From positions 4,592 to 16,098 of the forward strand of contig JAJQCI010000108.1 of NCBI GenBank assembly GCA_021202835.1: a DNA stretch of 11,507 nt. Reading direction: 5' to 3'. This DNA comes from Clostridiales bacterium (GTDB lineage Bacteria > Bacillota > Clostridia > Lachnospirales > CAG-274). A program made the translations under genes and the position numbers. Under the pieces are notes generated by a model. It worked only from the letters and a program-made list of their open reading frames with translations. It did not search any database and was not told where the DNA came from. Positions within the stretch are counted from its first letter, which is position 1, and each line of letters opens with the position of its first letter. This document shows positions 5,676 to 11,507 of the stretch, piece after piece.

Positions 5676-7376
5676 TTAAGCGTTTCTCATTCTTCTTTTA
5701 ACAATAAGGAGAACGCCTGCGCCTATAACGAGGATTCCGCCCAGTGTATAGAAAATCTTCGTGCCCATACCGCCGGTTGAGGGAAGTACAGCGCCTGCGT
5801 TATTTTCAACATTTGCGCTAACTATACCGCCGGTTAAAGTGGTGCTGCTCACTGGAGAGCCGTTGTTAACTGTAATCGATAAAGCTGTCAGCTCGTCGGC
5901 CGGTGTTCCGGCATAGCTCTGTTCCTGAGAGAATGTTGAAGAAATTACAAGTGTAACAGGATCTGCAAGAAGGTTATATCCGTCGGGAGCCTTCGTCTCT
6001 TCGAGTTTATATGTTCCGTCGTCAAGACCGATCACCTTAACCAGACCGTTGGCATCGGATGTTAATGTTGTTGCCTCAGTTCTTTCTGTAGACCAGCCTG
6101 TTACCTTATATGTAGGCGTAGGTGTAGAAGTTGTATCAATCTGAGCATAGTAGGTTGTACCGCTGACTGTCTTATAAAGTATGAACTCTGCTCCGGAGAG
6201 TTTTGTATCTGTATTTGCGCCGTCAACCTTTGTTACGTCAAGCTCATATGTAAATACAATAACCTTATCTTCTTTTGTTGTACCTGTGCCGCTTCCGTTG
6301 GGGTTGTTCGAATATTCAAGATAAACCTCGTTCTCGTTGCCGGGAAGACCGATTTCAGCATTTGAATTTAACGTTGATGAATAGTATACGAAAATCTTGC
6401 TGTCTTTGTCGACTGTAATGGTGTTTCCACTGGTATCTGTCAATGATTTAACATTTGTAAATATAACTTCAAATGTACAGTTGTCGCTACTGCTTGTATC
6501 TGTACTCACCGTATAGCCTGAAGTGCTAACCTGTGTTTTTGTGCCGCTGTTATCAACATAAACCTCAACGCTTGAGGAGTCAAAAGTAAGGCCTGCTGAC
6601 TGTGTATCGTGGAATGTATATGAATATGTATCATAGTCAGCTAAAGTGCTGGGCATAGTACCTATAAGCTCGAATTTAACGGCATCGCCGATGTCATAAT
6701 CAGCTGCGTCATTATAGCCTGTGCCGTAATAACTTACACTTGAAGTATAATCCTCTTCATAAACCTTCTTTTCTACTGTGGGGACTGATGACTTAGGTGT
6801 TGCTAATGCAGTACCTACTACCAAAAGTATAAATCTTGTGTAAGCTTCACCTGTTGCTGAACTTAAAGAACCGTCTGAGTCCTTTACAAAATAGTAACCG
6901 GGGCTGCTGAGAGAAATTGTATAATTGGAATCAGTTGAATTATATGAACCGCTTGTTGCCGTTGCAGTATCCGCTAAATATTTGTTTACAACCTCGGCAA
7001 AAGCCTGTGCAAGCTCACTGTCAGCACTGTTATATGTTGAACTTCCCAAAACTGCCGCAATTTCTGCCGCAGTTGTACAATCTTTAAAAGGCTGAGAACT
7101 ATCCGCTAATGTTATAGCCTGTACAGCTGCAAGTAACTTCACTCCTTCTACTTCTGTATCAGTTTTAACGCCGGTGCCCCATGTAATATTTGACAAGGTG
7201 CTTCCGGATAAGTCGCCGGCGAAAATCTGATAGGCTTCATATGTGTGGCCGGATGCTGCGTCAGTTATGGTTATTGAATATGTATCGTCGGCGTAGGCCG
7301 TTAAGGTTGAAAAACTCATGCTTAAGACCATTGTTAATGCGAGGAGGAGGCTTAAGAGTTTTGTTATTTTCTTCAT
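5676..7376 (-). CDS. LPXTG-anchored isopeptide-forming fimbrial backbone protein (SpaA/SpaH-type), copy 1
   Basis: This 566-aa surface protein should be polymerised into a pilus shaft by a class C sortase. The start is the ATG at 7374-7376, with GAAAGGA nine bases upstream (7386-7392); the in-frame ATG 30 codons earlier has no ribosome site and would displace the signal peptide. Residues 1 to about 29 are a Sec signal ending AYA. An N-terminal domain follows, then ATPKSSVP with Lys195 at the position where the pilin-linking lysine usually lies. The D2 isopeptide domain starts PTVEKKVYEED (Lys203/204), has YTFHDT (Asp257) and ends VYLEYSNNP (Asn357/358). A C-terminal Cna-B-type domain (about 378-525) has YELDVTKVD and an E-box YKLEETKAPDGY with Glu460. 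The sorting signal is LPSTG (531-535), a hydrophobic stretch and KRRMRNA. It is a paralogue of the 573-aa protein next door; the last 39 residues are identical. No sortase is visible. Confidence 0.93.
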   Translation of the reverse strand: MKKITKLLSLLLALTMVLSMSFSTLTAYADDTYSITITDAASGHTYEAYQIFAGDLSGSTLSNITWGTGVKTDTEVEGVKLLAAVQAITLADSSQPFKDCTTAAEIAAVLGSSTYNSADSELAQAFAEVVNKYLADTATATSGSYNSTDSNYTISLSSPGYYFVKDSDGSLSSATGEAYTRFILLVVGTALATPKSSVPTVEKKVYEEDYTSSVSYYGTGYNDAADYDIGDAVKFELIGTMPSTLADYDTYSYTFHDTQSAGLTFDSSSVEVYVDNSGTKTQVSTSGYTVSTDTSSSDNCTFEVIFTNVKSLTDTSGNTITVDKDSKIFVYYSSTLNSNAEIGLPGNENEVYLEYSNNPNGSGTGTTKEDKVIVFTYELDVTKVDGANTDTKLSGAEFILYKTVSGTTYYAQIDTTSTPTPTYKVTGWSTERTEATTLTSDANGLVKVIGLDDGTYKLEETKAPDGYNLLADPVTLVISSTFSQEQSYAGTPADELTALSITVNNGSPVSSTTLTGGIVSANVENNAGAVLPSTGGMGTKIFYTLGGILVIGAGVLLIVKRRMRNA

Positions 7377-7406
7377 TTTATTCTGTCCTTTCTTTGTGGA
7401 TTTGCT

Positions 7407-7419
7407 GTGGAGGTTGATA
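7407..7419 (-). promoter_or_regulatory. 13-bp leader element shared by both pilin genes, copy 1
   Basis: TATCAACCTCCAC on the coding strand occurs here and, identical, at 9521-9533, 30 and 23 nt before the two pilin start codons. The surrounding leader bases differ, so the element looks selected rather than simply carried along. Its CCTCC could pair weakly with the ribosome site, or it may bind a protein. Confidence 0.4.
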
Positions 7420-7453
7420 GATGTCGGGGCCGGGCCCTTGACAATTGTGTTTA

Positions 7454-7462
7454 CCCCCCCCC
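7454..7462 (-). repeat. G9 homopolymer at the predicted transcription start of pilin copy 1
   Basis: Nine G on the coding strand (C on the plus strand) sit inside a 16-bp block, TTACCCCCCCCCACAT on the plus strand at 7451-7466, repeated exactly at 9658-9673. These are the longest G/C homopolymers I see in the window. The run begins seven bases after the -10 box TATAAT, that is, at about +1 or +2 of the predicted transcript, and 77 nt before the pilin ATG. Runs of this length are known to slip in replication and at transcription starts; variation here is inferred. Confidence 0.85.
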
Positions 7463-7469
7463 ACATTAA

Positions 7470-7496
7470 ATTATAAATTTGGTTTTGTCGTGTCTA
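7470..7496 (-). promoter_or_regulatory. Probable promoter of pilin copy 1
   Basis: A perfect TATAAT (7470-7475) is preceded by TAGACA (7491-7496), five of six matches to the -35 consensus, but the spacer is only 15 bp. The short spacer may mean a weak or activator-dependent promoter. Transcription would start at about 7463, at the edge of the G9 run. It follows the terminator of pilin copy 2, which supports separate expression. Confidence 0.6.
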
Positions 7497-7522
7497 ATAT
7501 TTGGTTTTGGCCCTGCAGCAGA

Positions 7523-7545
7523 CTGAAAAAAAGGCTTTTTTACAG
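7523..7545. repeat. A/T-rich inverted repeat upstream of the pilin copy 1 promoter
   Basis: On the plus strand CTG, a run of seven A, GGC, a run of six T, A and CAG form a near-perfect inverted repeat of about ten base pairs with one mismatch. It lies 27 bp upstream of the possible -35 box. It lacks the GC-rich stem of a good terminator and could be an operator or a weak terminator-like hairpin. Confidence 0.4.
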
Positions 7546-7549
7546 CATA

Positions 7550-7711
7550 CTCAAACCACAGCCGGACAGTTTACGGTTTTACCGCCGAAAATTCCTGCCG
7601 AAACAGCGCCCCAAAGGGCCGCCGGGGCAAAAAAGTTCAAAACGGGGTCGCCGTTGGGATTCAAAAATAAATACCTTTGGACAGCCGCCCAACAAAAGCT
7701 GAGCGGTTTTT
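7550..7711. other. Non-coding GC-rich spacer between the two pilin genes
   Basis: I find no convincing gene here. The stretch is richer in GC than the pilin genes and holds several short complementary blocks, for example GCCCC at 7613-7617 with GGGGC at 7625-7629 and nearby GGCGG/CCGCC pieces. The plus-strand open frames across it have no ribosome site and no recognisable protein. A dispersed intergenic repeat is possible but cannot be judged from one copy. Confidence 0.4.
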
Positions 7712-7739
7712 CAAAAGCCCCCGCTCCCCAAAAGCGAGG
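7712..7739 (-). terminator. Probable terminator of the 573-aa pilin gene
   Basis: CCTCGCT (7733-7739 on the minus strand) pairs with AGCGGGG (7719-7725), seven base pairs with one U-G and a 7-nt loop, followed by GGCTTTTG. It is 36 nt after the stop codon at 7776-7778. The U-run is short, so termination may be incomplete and some read-through into pilin copy 1 is possible. Confidence 0.5.
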
Positions 7740-7775
7740 AACTTTATTTTCAAAAAAGCAGTCTCATTTAAGAGC

Positions 7776-9497
7776 TCAAGCGTTTCTCATTCTTCTTTTA
7801 ACAATAAGAAGAACGCCTGCCCCTATAACAAGGATTCCGCCCAAAGTATAAAATATTTTCGTACCCATACCGCCGGTTGAAGGCAGTACAGCACCTGACT
7901 GGTTCTCTACATCTGCGCTTACAATACCCGTGCTTGCGCTGCCGGAACCGTCTGTTCCGTTTACTGTAACGCTCAAGGCTGTCAAAGCACTGTCTGTATC
8001 TCCGGCAATATATGTCTGCTGAGCTGTGCCGTGTTCTGAAGAAATTACAAGCGTAACAGGAGATGTAAGCTTGTTATATCCGTCGGGAGCTTCTGTCTCT
8101 TCGAGATAATATGTTCCGTCGTTAAGACCGATTACTGTAAATTTACCGGTTGTTCCATCTGATTCTAATGTCGTTGCCTGTGTGCTGTCTGTAGTCCAGC
8201 CGGTTACCTTATTACTGCTGTCAAGGATTGCATAGTGGTTGGAGCCATCACTATAGTAAAGTACAAACTTTGCTTCTCCGAGAGGATCGCCGTTTTCGTC
8301 TGTCTTTGTTACGTCAAGCTCATATGTGAAAACTACAACTGTGTCTTTTTCCGTTTTGCCTGTTTCGCTTGAATACGGATTGTTTGAATATTCAAGATAA
8401 ACATCGTTCTCATAACCTGTACGGGCTACGGCGCTGGAGTTTAATTCTGCCGTATATTTTACGACTACTTTGCTGGCGGATGTTACTGTTATGGGATTAT
8501 CAGTTAACGTACCACCTGAAACATAAGTTGATAAAATATCGCTGAATGATATCTCAAAAGAGCAGTCAAGGGTTAGATTTTGAGTATCTGTTTTTACCGT
8601 AACAGTATAGCAGCTTGAATCAACTGTATTGCCGTCAATTTCAACTACAATTGAGCTTTCATTAAGTGTAAGACCGGATGACAGAGTATCGTGGAAGGTG
8701 TAAGAATATGTACTGTAATAAGATAAAGTACTGGGCATAGTACCTATAAGTTCGAAAGGAACATCATCGCCTATGCTGTAATCAGCTATATCGTTATAGT
8801 GTAAGCCGTACTTATCTGTATAATTAGAATCGGTATAATCCGGTTCATAAACCTTCTTTTCTACTGTGGGAATATCAGCCTTTGCATTTATTTCCACATC
8901 TTTTACAACTTCAAGAATATACTTTGTATAACTGCCGGCTGTACCGGAAAGATCAGCGCTGTCTTTTACAAAATAGTAGCCTGAGCCTGTAACCGTAATC
9001 GTAACAGTGCCTGAACCGCTGGCTGTAGTCGCATTTGCAGTCATATATGTGCCCACCAAATCAGCAAATGCTCTTGCCAAACTGCCGTCACTGCTTTTAT
9101 TGTCAGATAAAACCTGTGCCACATCGGCAGCAGTTGAACAGCTTGCAAACAATGAAGCCAGTGTTACGCTTGTATCAGCTCCCTGATCATCTGCGACTGT
9201 TACGTTAGTAGATGTTGCGGCCTTCAATGCAGCAAGGAACTCAGCTGATTTAGTATCACTTTCGAAGCCTGAGCCCCATGTAATATCCGATAAGGTACTG
9301 CCGTCAAGATTTCCGGCAAATACCTGATAAGCTGCATATGTATGAGTGGCTGTGTCATTAGAACTGGTTGTTATTTTGATTGTGTAATCTGTAGTGCTCG
9401 TGTCTGTCGCCGCCGAAACGGTGAGAGTGCCGAGGTTCATTGCCAAAACCATTGCTATTGCGAGGAGGAGGCTAAAAAATCTTGTTACTTTCTTCAT
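7776..9497 (-). CDS. LPXTG-anchored isopeptide-forming fimbrial backbone protein (SpaA/SpaH-type), copy 2
   Basis: This 573-aa secreted, wall-anchored protein has the same architecture as copy 1. The ATG at 9495-9497 has an excellent ribosome site, GAAAGGAGAT (9505-9514). Residues 1 to about 30 are a Sec signal ending VSAA. The linker VVKDVEINAKADIP carries Lys206 where a sortase-linked lysine is expected. The D2 isopeptide domain starts PTVEKKVYEPD (Lys214/215), has YTFHDT (Asp270) and ends VYLEYSNNP (Asn372/373). The Cna-B-type domain has YELDVTKTD and an E-box YYLEETEAPDGY with Glu467. The sorting signal is LPSTG (538-542) with the same hydrophobic segment and KRRMRNA tail as copy 1. The N-terminal halves have diverged, while D2 cores and anchors stay close, which suggests duplication with divergence of the exposed surface. 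It has its own long leader and terminator; no sortase lies beside it. Confidence 0.93.
   Translation of the reverse strand: MKKVTRFFSLLLAIAMVLAMNLGTLTVSAATDTSTTDYTIKITTSSNDTATHTYAAYQVFAGNLDGSTLSDITWGSGFESDTKSAEFLAALKAATSTNVTVADDQGADTSVTLASLFASCSTAADVAQVLSDNKSSDGSLARAFADLVGTYMTANATTASGSGTVTITVTGSGYYFVKDSADLSGTAGSYTKYILEVVKDVEINAKADIPTVEKKVYEPDYTDSNYTDKYGLHYNDIADYSIGDDVPFELIGTMPSTLSYYSTYSYTFHDTLSSGLTLNESSIVVEIDGNTVDSSCYTVTVKTDTQNLTLDCSFEISFSDILSTYVSGGTLTDNPITVTSASKVVVKYTAELNSSAVARTGYENDVYLEYSNNPYSSETGKTEKDTVVVFTYELDVTKTDENGDPLGEAKFVLYYSDGSNHYAILDSSNKVTGWTTDSTQATTLESDGTTGKFTVIGLNDGTYYLEETEAPDGYNKLTSPVTLVISSEHGTAQQTYIAGDTDSALTALSVTVNGTDGSGSASTGIVSADVENQSGAVLPSTGGMGTKIFYTLGGILVIGAGVLLIVKRRMRNA
7779..7882 (-). 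repeat. Near-identical anchor-coding repeat shared by the two pilin genes
   Basis: The last roughly 100 bases of this gene match those of pilin copy 1 (5679-5782) at an exact offset of 2100 bp, with about 11 mismatches counted by eye, all silent within the shared 39 residues. A 30-base block at the 3' end is identical. Elsewhere the genes differ far more. Recent duplication of this end, gene conversion or strong selection on the anchor could explain it. Confidence 0.7.
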
Positions 9498-9520
9498 AAA
9501 AAGTATCTCCTTTCTTAGTT

Positions 9521-9533
9521 GTGGAGGTTGATA
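9521..9533 (-). promoter_or_regulatory. 13-bp leader element shared by both pilin genes, copy 2
   Basis: Identical to the element at 7407-7419 (coding strand TATCAACCTCCAC), here 23 nt before the pilin ATG. CTCC could pair with GGAG of the ribosome site over four bases, which is too weak to claim sequestration. Confidence 0.4.
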
Positions 9534-9550
9534 AGCGGTTCAGAAATAGG

Positions 9551-9636
9551 CCGAACGCCTGTTAAATTCAGCGGTATAAGTCTTAAATACTGCTTACAAT
9601 TAAGTCTAAACCTGCGCAAATATTTAAGGCATTCGG
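9551..9636 (-). promoter_or_regulatory. Structured RNA leader of the 573-aa pilin gene
   Basis: Coding-strand CCGAAUGCCU (9627-9636) and AGGCGUUCGG (9551-9560) form ten base pairs in a row, one of them U-G. The single non-Watson-Crick position would be an A-C mismatch in RNA from the other strand, so the pairing favours a role in the pilin mRNA. Inside the 66-nt interval, UAAAU/AUUUA and CUUAA/UUAAG can also pair. It lies between the G9 run and the ribosome site. I recognise no known riboswitch class. It could be a regulatory leader or an mRNA stabiliser. Confidence 0.5.
9577..9610. repeat. Direct repeat in the pilin copy 2 leader
   Basis: TAAGTCTTAAA at 9577-9587 and TAAGTCTAAA at 9601-9610 (plus strand) are spaced 24 bp start to start. 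A shorter related core, GTCTAA, occurs at 7492-7497 near the -35 region of pilin copy 1. The pair could be binding sites for a regulator, or part of the folded leader. Confidence 0.35.
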
Positions 9637-9660
9637 TGTAATAACTGACGAAATCAATTA

Positions 9661-9669
9661 CCCCCCCCC
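9661..9669 (-). repeat. G9 homopolymer upstream of pilin copy 2
   Basis: Nine G on the coding strand inside the 16-bp block identical to the one before pilin copy 1 (plus strand 9658-9673). It is 163 nt before the pilin ATG. Upstream bases differ from those of copy 1 apart from a shared GACAC, and I see no confident -10/-35 pair here, so the transcription start cannot be placed. The preserved motif on different flanks argues for a function. Confidence 0.85.
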
Positions 9670-9732
9670 ACATCGTTTATTGATATGTGTGAGTGTCCCA
9701 TCTATTTTCGATTTTTTTACCTGATTTTGCTG

Positions 9733-9763
9733 AAAAGCCGAATTATCCCGAATTCGGCCTTTT
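9733..9763 (-). terminator. Rho-independent terminator of the LPGSG surface protein gene
   Basis: GCCGAATT and AATTCGGC (9751-9758 and 9737-9744) make a perfect 8-bp stem with a 6-nt loop, flanked by A and T runs on both sides, so it may act in both directions. It ends transcription about 140 nt after the stop codon at 9906-9908 and isolates the second pilin gene. The 9764-9905 stretch before it holds no supported gene. Confidence 0.85.
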
Positions 9764-9905
9764 GGCCTGATCTTATCTTTTTAAACATCACTCCTTTCCG
9801 TGGGATTTTACGCAAAAGACTTTCGATTTCTCCCTTTCGTTTTTATCCCCTCTTAATTTTATTACACAGTCTAAGCGCTGCCGCTCAAGTTTAAAGCTCA
9901 ATACC

Positions 9906-11507
9906 CTAAGGGCAGTCGCTCAAACCTTTCCTGCGTTTATATAGAAGCAGAATCGCCGCCAGGCTTATGGCTGCGCCTGCTAAAATATACCTGTTTTCGC
10001 CGTTTCCGCCGCTTCCGGGAAGGGTTACTCCGGCTTCTCTTTCCTTATTTGTTATGGTGTAGGTCGTCATTTTCACCCCTTCGCCTGTGAGAAGATCCAT
10101 AGGAGAAGAGGAGTTTGCCGTTTTAACAGTGTAATATGTGCCGTTTTCGTCCTTGTAGAAAAGAACGCCGGCCTTGTCGGAATATGTAACGGTTGTGGTT
10201 GTTGTGGTGTTGCCCTCGCCGTCAGTCTCCGTTGTGCTTGTTGCAGCTGCGGTAAGGGTTGACAAATAAGCTTCAAACAGGGCCTTCACTGCGGCCGTGT
10301 CTGAGTCATTAACCGTATATGTTACTGAACCTGAGCTGTCAACAGTCTTTGTGAAGAGAGTGTTTCCACTGCCGTCATAATATACTGCCGTGCCGCTGCT
10401 GTCTTCCGACTTTGTGGCAATGGTGACTCCGCCGCTGGAATAGCTCGTTTCTCCGTTGTAAGATGAAGAAACAAAATTATCGCTTTCCAAATATTCATCG
10501 ATATATTTTGCCATTTCCTCAGCTTCTGTTTCGCTGTAGGTTGTCAGGGAGTAGGTTGTTGTATAAGCCGCCGCAGCGCCCGAAACAACTGTTTCCTCTA
10601 TATAATAGGCGTTGTAGCCTATAACGGTGTCGTTGCCTGCCGTTTCATAAACCGGGTAAGAGAGAGTGTCCCAGGAGACCGACCAGCTGTTGGCGGCGTT
10701 GAGAGTGCCGCTTTCAACCTCTACGCCCTCCTCAGCGGAGTTGTATGTGTAGAAATATTCCGCATAATAGATATAGCTTTGGCCGAATTCAACTCTTTTG
10801 ATTTCATAGGTGCCGTATTCGTCAAGCTCAACGGTAAAAATAACCGCTCCGCTGACGCTTTCAGTGTCAACGCTTACCGGGCTGCTGCCTGCGCCGTCGC
10901 CGGAATATATTGTTTTTCCTCCGCTTGTGACGGTCAAAACGCCGGCTTCGCCGTTTTCTCCTTCTTTGTATACAACAACATAGGATGTACCCGAAGGAGC
11001 CGCAAGGGTGAAGGCCTGACCGATTGTGTTAAGCTGGTTAGGGCGGTAGAAGCTGCCGTCTGTCTGGACATAGCTGCCGCTGATATACAAATAATATTTA
11101 AGACCTGCACTTTTAGCCTCTGACATTGAACAGCCGTAAAGGGAAACATAATTTCCGTCAGAATCAAGATAATACAGATTGGTTATCTTGCTGTTGTCAT
11201 TGCTGTAGCTTGAGCTGGCACTTCTGAATACATATAAGTTTCCAGCTGAATCTTTTACACATACGGCGATTCTGCTGTCGTTGGAGTAAGCACCGGCTGT
11301 CGTATAATATCTTGTAAAGTCAACCTCTACATATACAGGCTCTTCATCAGTTCCCGTGTTTACATAATATTTTGCAGCTGAAACAGCGCTGCTGTTATAT
11401 AAGGTATATCCGCCGCTGCCGTCTTCAATATATAAGCTTGTCAGATCATCACCGGATCCGTCATGATCGGTAAACTGATAATATGTTGAGCCGTCGGCGG
11501 TTACATA
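9906..11507 (-). CDS. LPXTG-like (LPGSG) cell-wall-anchored surface protein, C-terminal part; possible pilus tip or adhesin
   Basis: The frame is open from the stop at 9906-9908 to the right edge without interruption, so the gene is cut at its 5' end; 533 residues are visible. The first internal Met, at 11126, is not the start, because coding sequence of the same character continues upstream. The visible part is rich in Tyr, Ser, Thr and Gly. It has loose repeats of the pattern YY-x(3-5)-G-x-YV, for example LYYLDSDGNYVSLYG and KYYLYISGSYVQTDG. The C-terminus is a sorting signal: LPGSG (visible residues 496-500), a hydrophobic stretch and KRRKGLSDCP. I see neither an isopeptide D2 domain nor a clear E-box in this part. 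Its place before two pilin genes suggests an ancillary or tip subunit, but that is inference. The different sorting motif and tail may mean a different sortase. Signal peptide and adhesive domain would be outside the window. Confidence 0.8.
   Translation of the reverse strand, partial: YVTADGSTYYQFTDHDGSGDDLTSLYIEDGSGGYTLYNSSAVSAAKYYVNTGTDEEPVYVEVDFTRYYTTAGAYSNDSRIAVCVKDSAGNLYVFRSASSSYSNDNSKITNLYYLDSDGNYVSLYGCSMSEAKSAGLKYYLYISGSYVQTDGSFYRPNQLNTIGQAFTLAAPSGTSYVVVYKEGENGEAGVLTVTSGGKTIYSGDGAGSSPVSVDTESVSGAVIFTVELDEYGTYEIKRVEFGQSYIYYAEYFYTYNSAEEGVEVESGTLNAANSWSVSWDTLSYPVYETAGNDTVIGYNAYYIEETVVSGAAAAYTTTYSLTTYSETEAEEMAKYIDEYLESDNFVSSSYNGETSYSSGGVTIATKSEDSSGTAVYYDGSGNTLFTKTVDSSGSVTYTVNDSDTAAVKALFEAYLSTLTAAATSTTETDGEGNTTTTTTVTYSDKAGVLFYKDENGTYYTVKTANSSSPMDLLTGEGVKMTTYTITNKEREAGVTLPGSGGNGENRYILAGAAISLAAILLLYKRRKGLSDCP

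Noticed and set aside
7377..7466. N-terminal extension of pilin copy 1 to the ATG beside the G run
   Set aside because: It adds 30 codons before a clear signal peptide and ribosome site, and the ATG has no ribosome site and probably lies at or above the transcription start.
7445..7880. Plus-strand open frames across the inter-pilin spacer
   Set aside because: They have no ribosome sites and no recognisable protein, and they cross the promoter, G run and terminator of the minus-strand genes.
9551..9636. Invertible promoter element (fimS-like) bounded by the 10-bp inverted repeat
   Set aside because: The arms have one mismatch, the interval is only 66 bp, no recombinase is present, and no clear promoter lies inside. 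RNA pairing explains it better.
9717..9788. 23-codon frame starting MFKKIRSGQK after GGAG
   Set aside because: The ribosome site is too close to the ATG and the frame runs through the terminator hairpin; no recognisable product.
1..11507. CRISPR arrays, tRNA or rRNA genes, transposases or attachment sites
   Set aside because: No regularly spaced repeats, cloverleaf or rRNA-like stretches, transposase-like frames or terminal inverted repeats with target duplications were found by eye.

Overview
The window looks like part of a chromosome from an anaerobic, gut-type Clostridia (Lachnospiraceae-like Firmicutes). The reasons are strong AAGGAGG ribosome sites, sigma-A promoters with 17-bp spacers, moderate GC, an mglBAC sugar transporter of clostridial type, and LPXTG-anchored isopeptide pilins. 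Every gene I can support is on the minus strand, so transcription runs from right to left. The genus is an inference.

Right part (about 5.6-11.5 kb), surface-protein block. The 3' portion of a large LPGSG-anchored, Tyr/Ser/Thr-rich surface protein enters from the right edge. It is followed by two tandem paralogous fimbrial backbone proteins of 573 and 566 aa, with LPSTG anchors, D2 isopeptide domains and a C-terminal Cna-B/SpaA-type domain. These three genes look like separate transcription units, each ended by a hairpin terminator of its own, and no sortase is visible between or after them. Both pilin genes are preceded by the same 16-bp motif with a nine-base G run on the coding strand, and by a shared 13-bp leader element near the ribosome site. 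The longer leader of the upstream pilin also has a 10-bp RNA stem and a direct repeat.

Middle (about 5.1-5.7 kb). Between the last pilin terminator and the sugar operon lies a small, frame-disrupted gene that encodes an antitoxin-like C-terminus (RelB/DinJ-like). Its two frames meet at an A8 run.

Left-middle (about 0.84-5.3 kb), galactose/glucose-type ABC uptake operon. A consensus promoter and a structured leader precede mglB (lipoprotein binding protein), then a GC-rich hairpin, mglA (double ATPase) and mglC (permease, TTG start). Last comes a 122-aa single-pass membrane protein with one InlB B-repeat domain. A strong terminator closes the operon. MglB captures sugar outside, MglC carries it through the membrane and MglA supplies ATP; the job of the fourth protein is unknown.

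Left edge (1-0.82 kb). A beta-carbonic anhydrase has its own promoter and a small hairpin over its ribosome site. It is followed after 49 nt by the first 30 codons of a cytidylate kinase-like protein that leaves the window.
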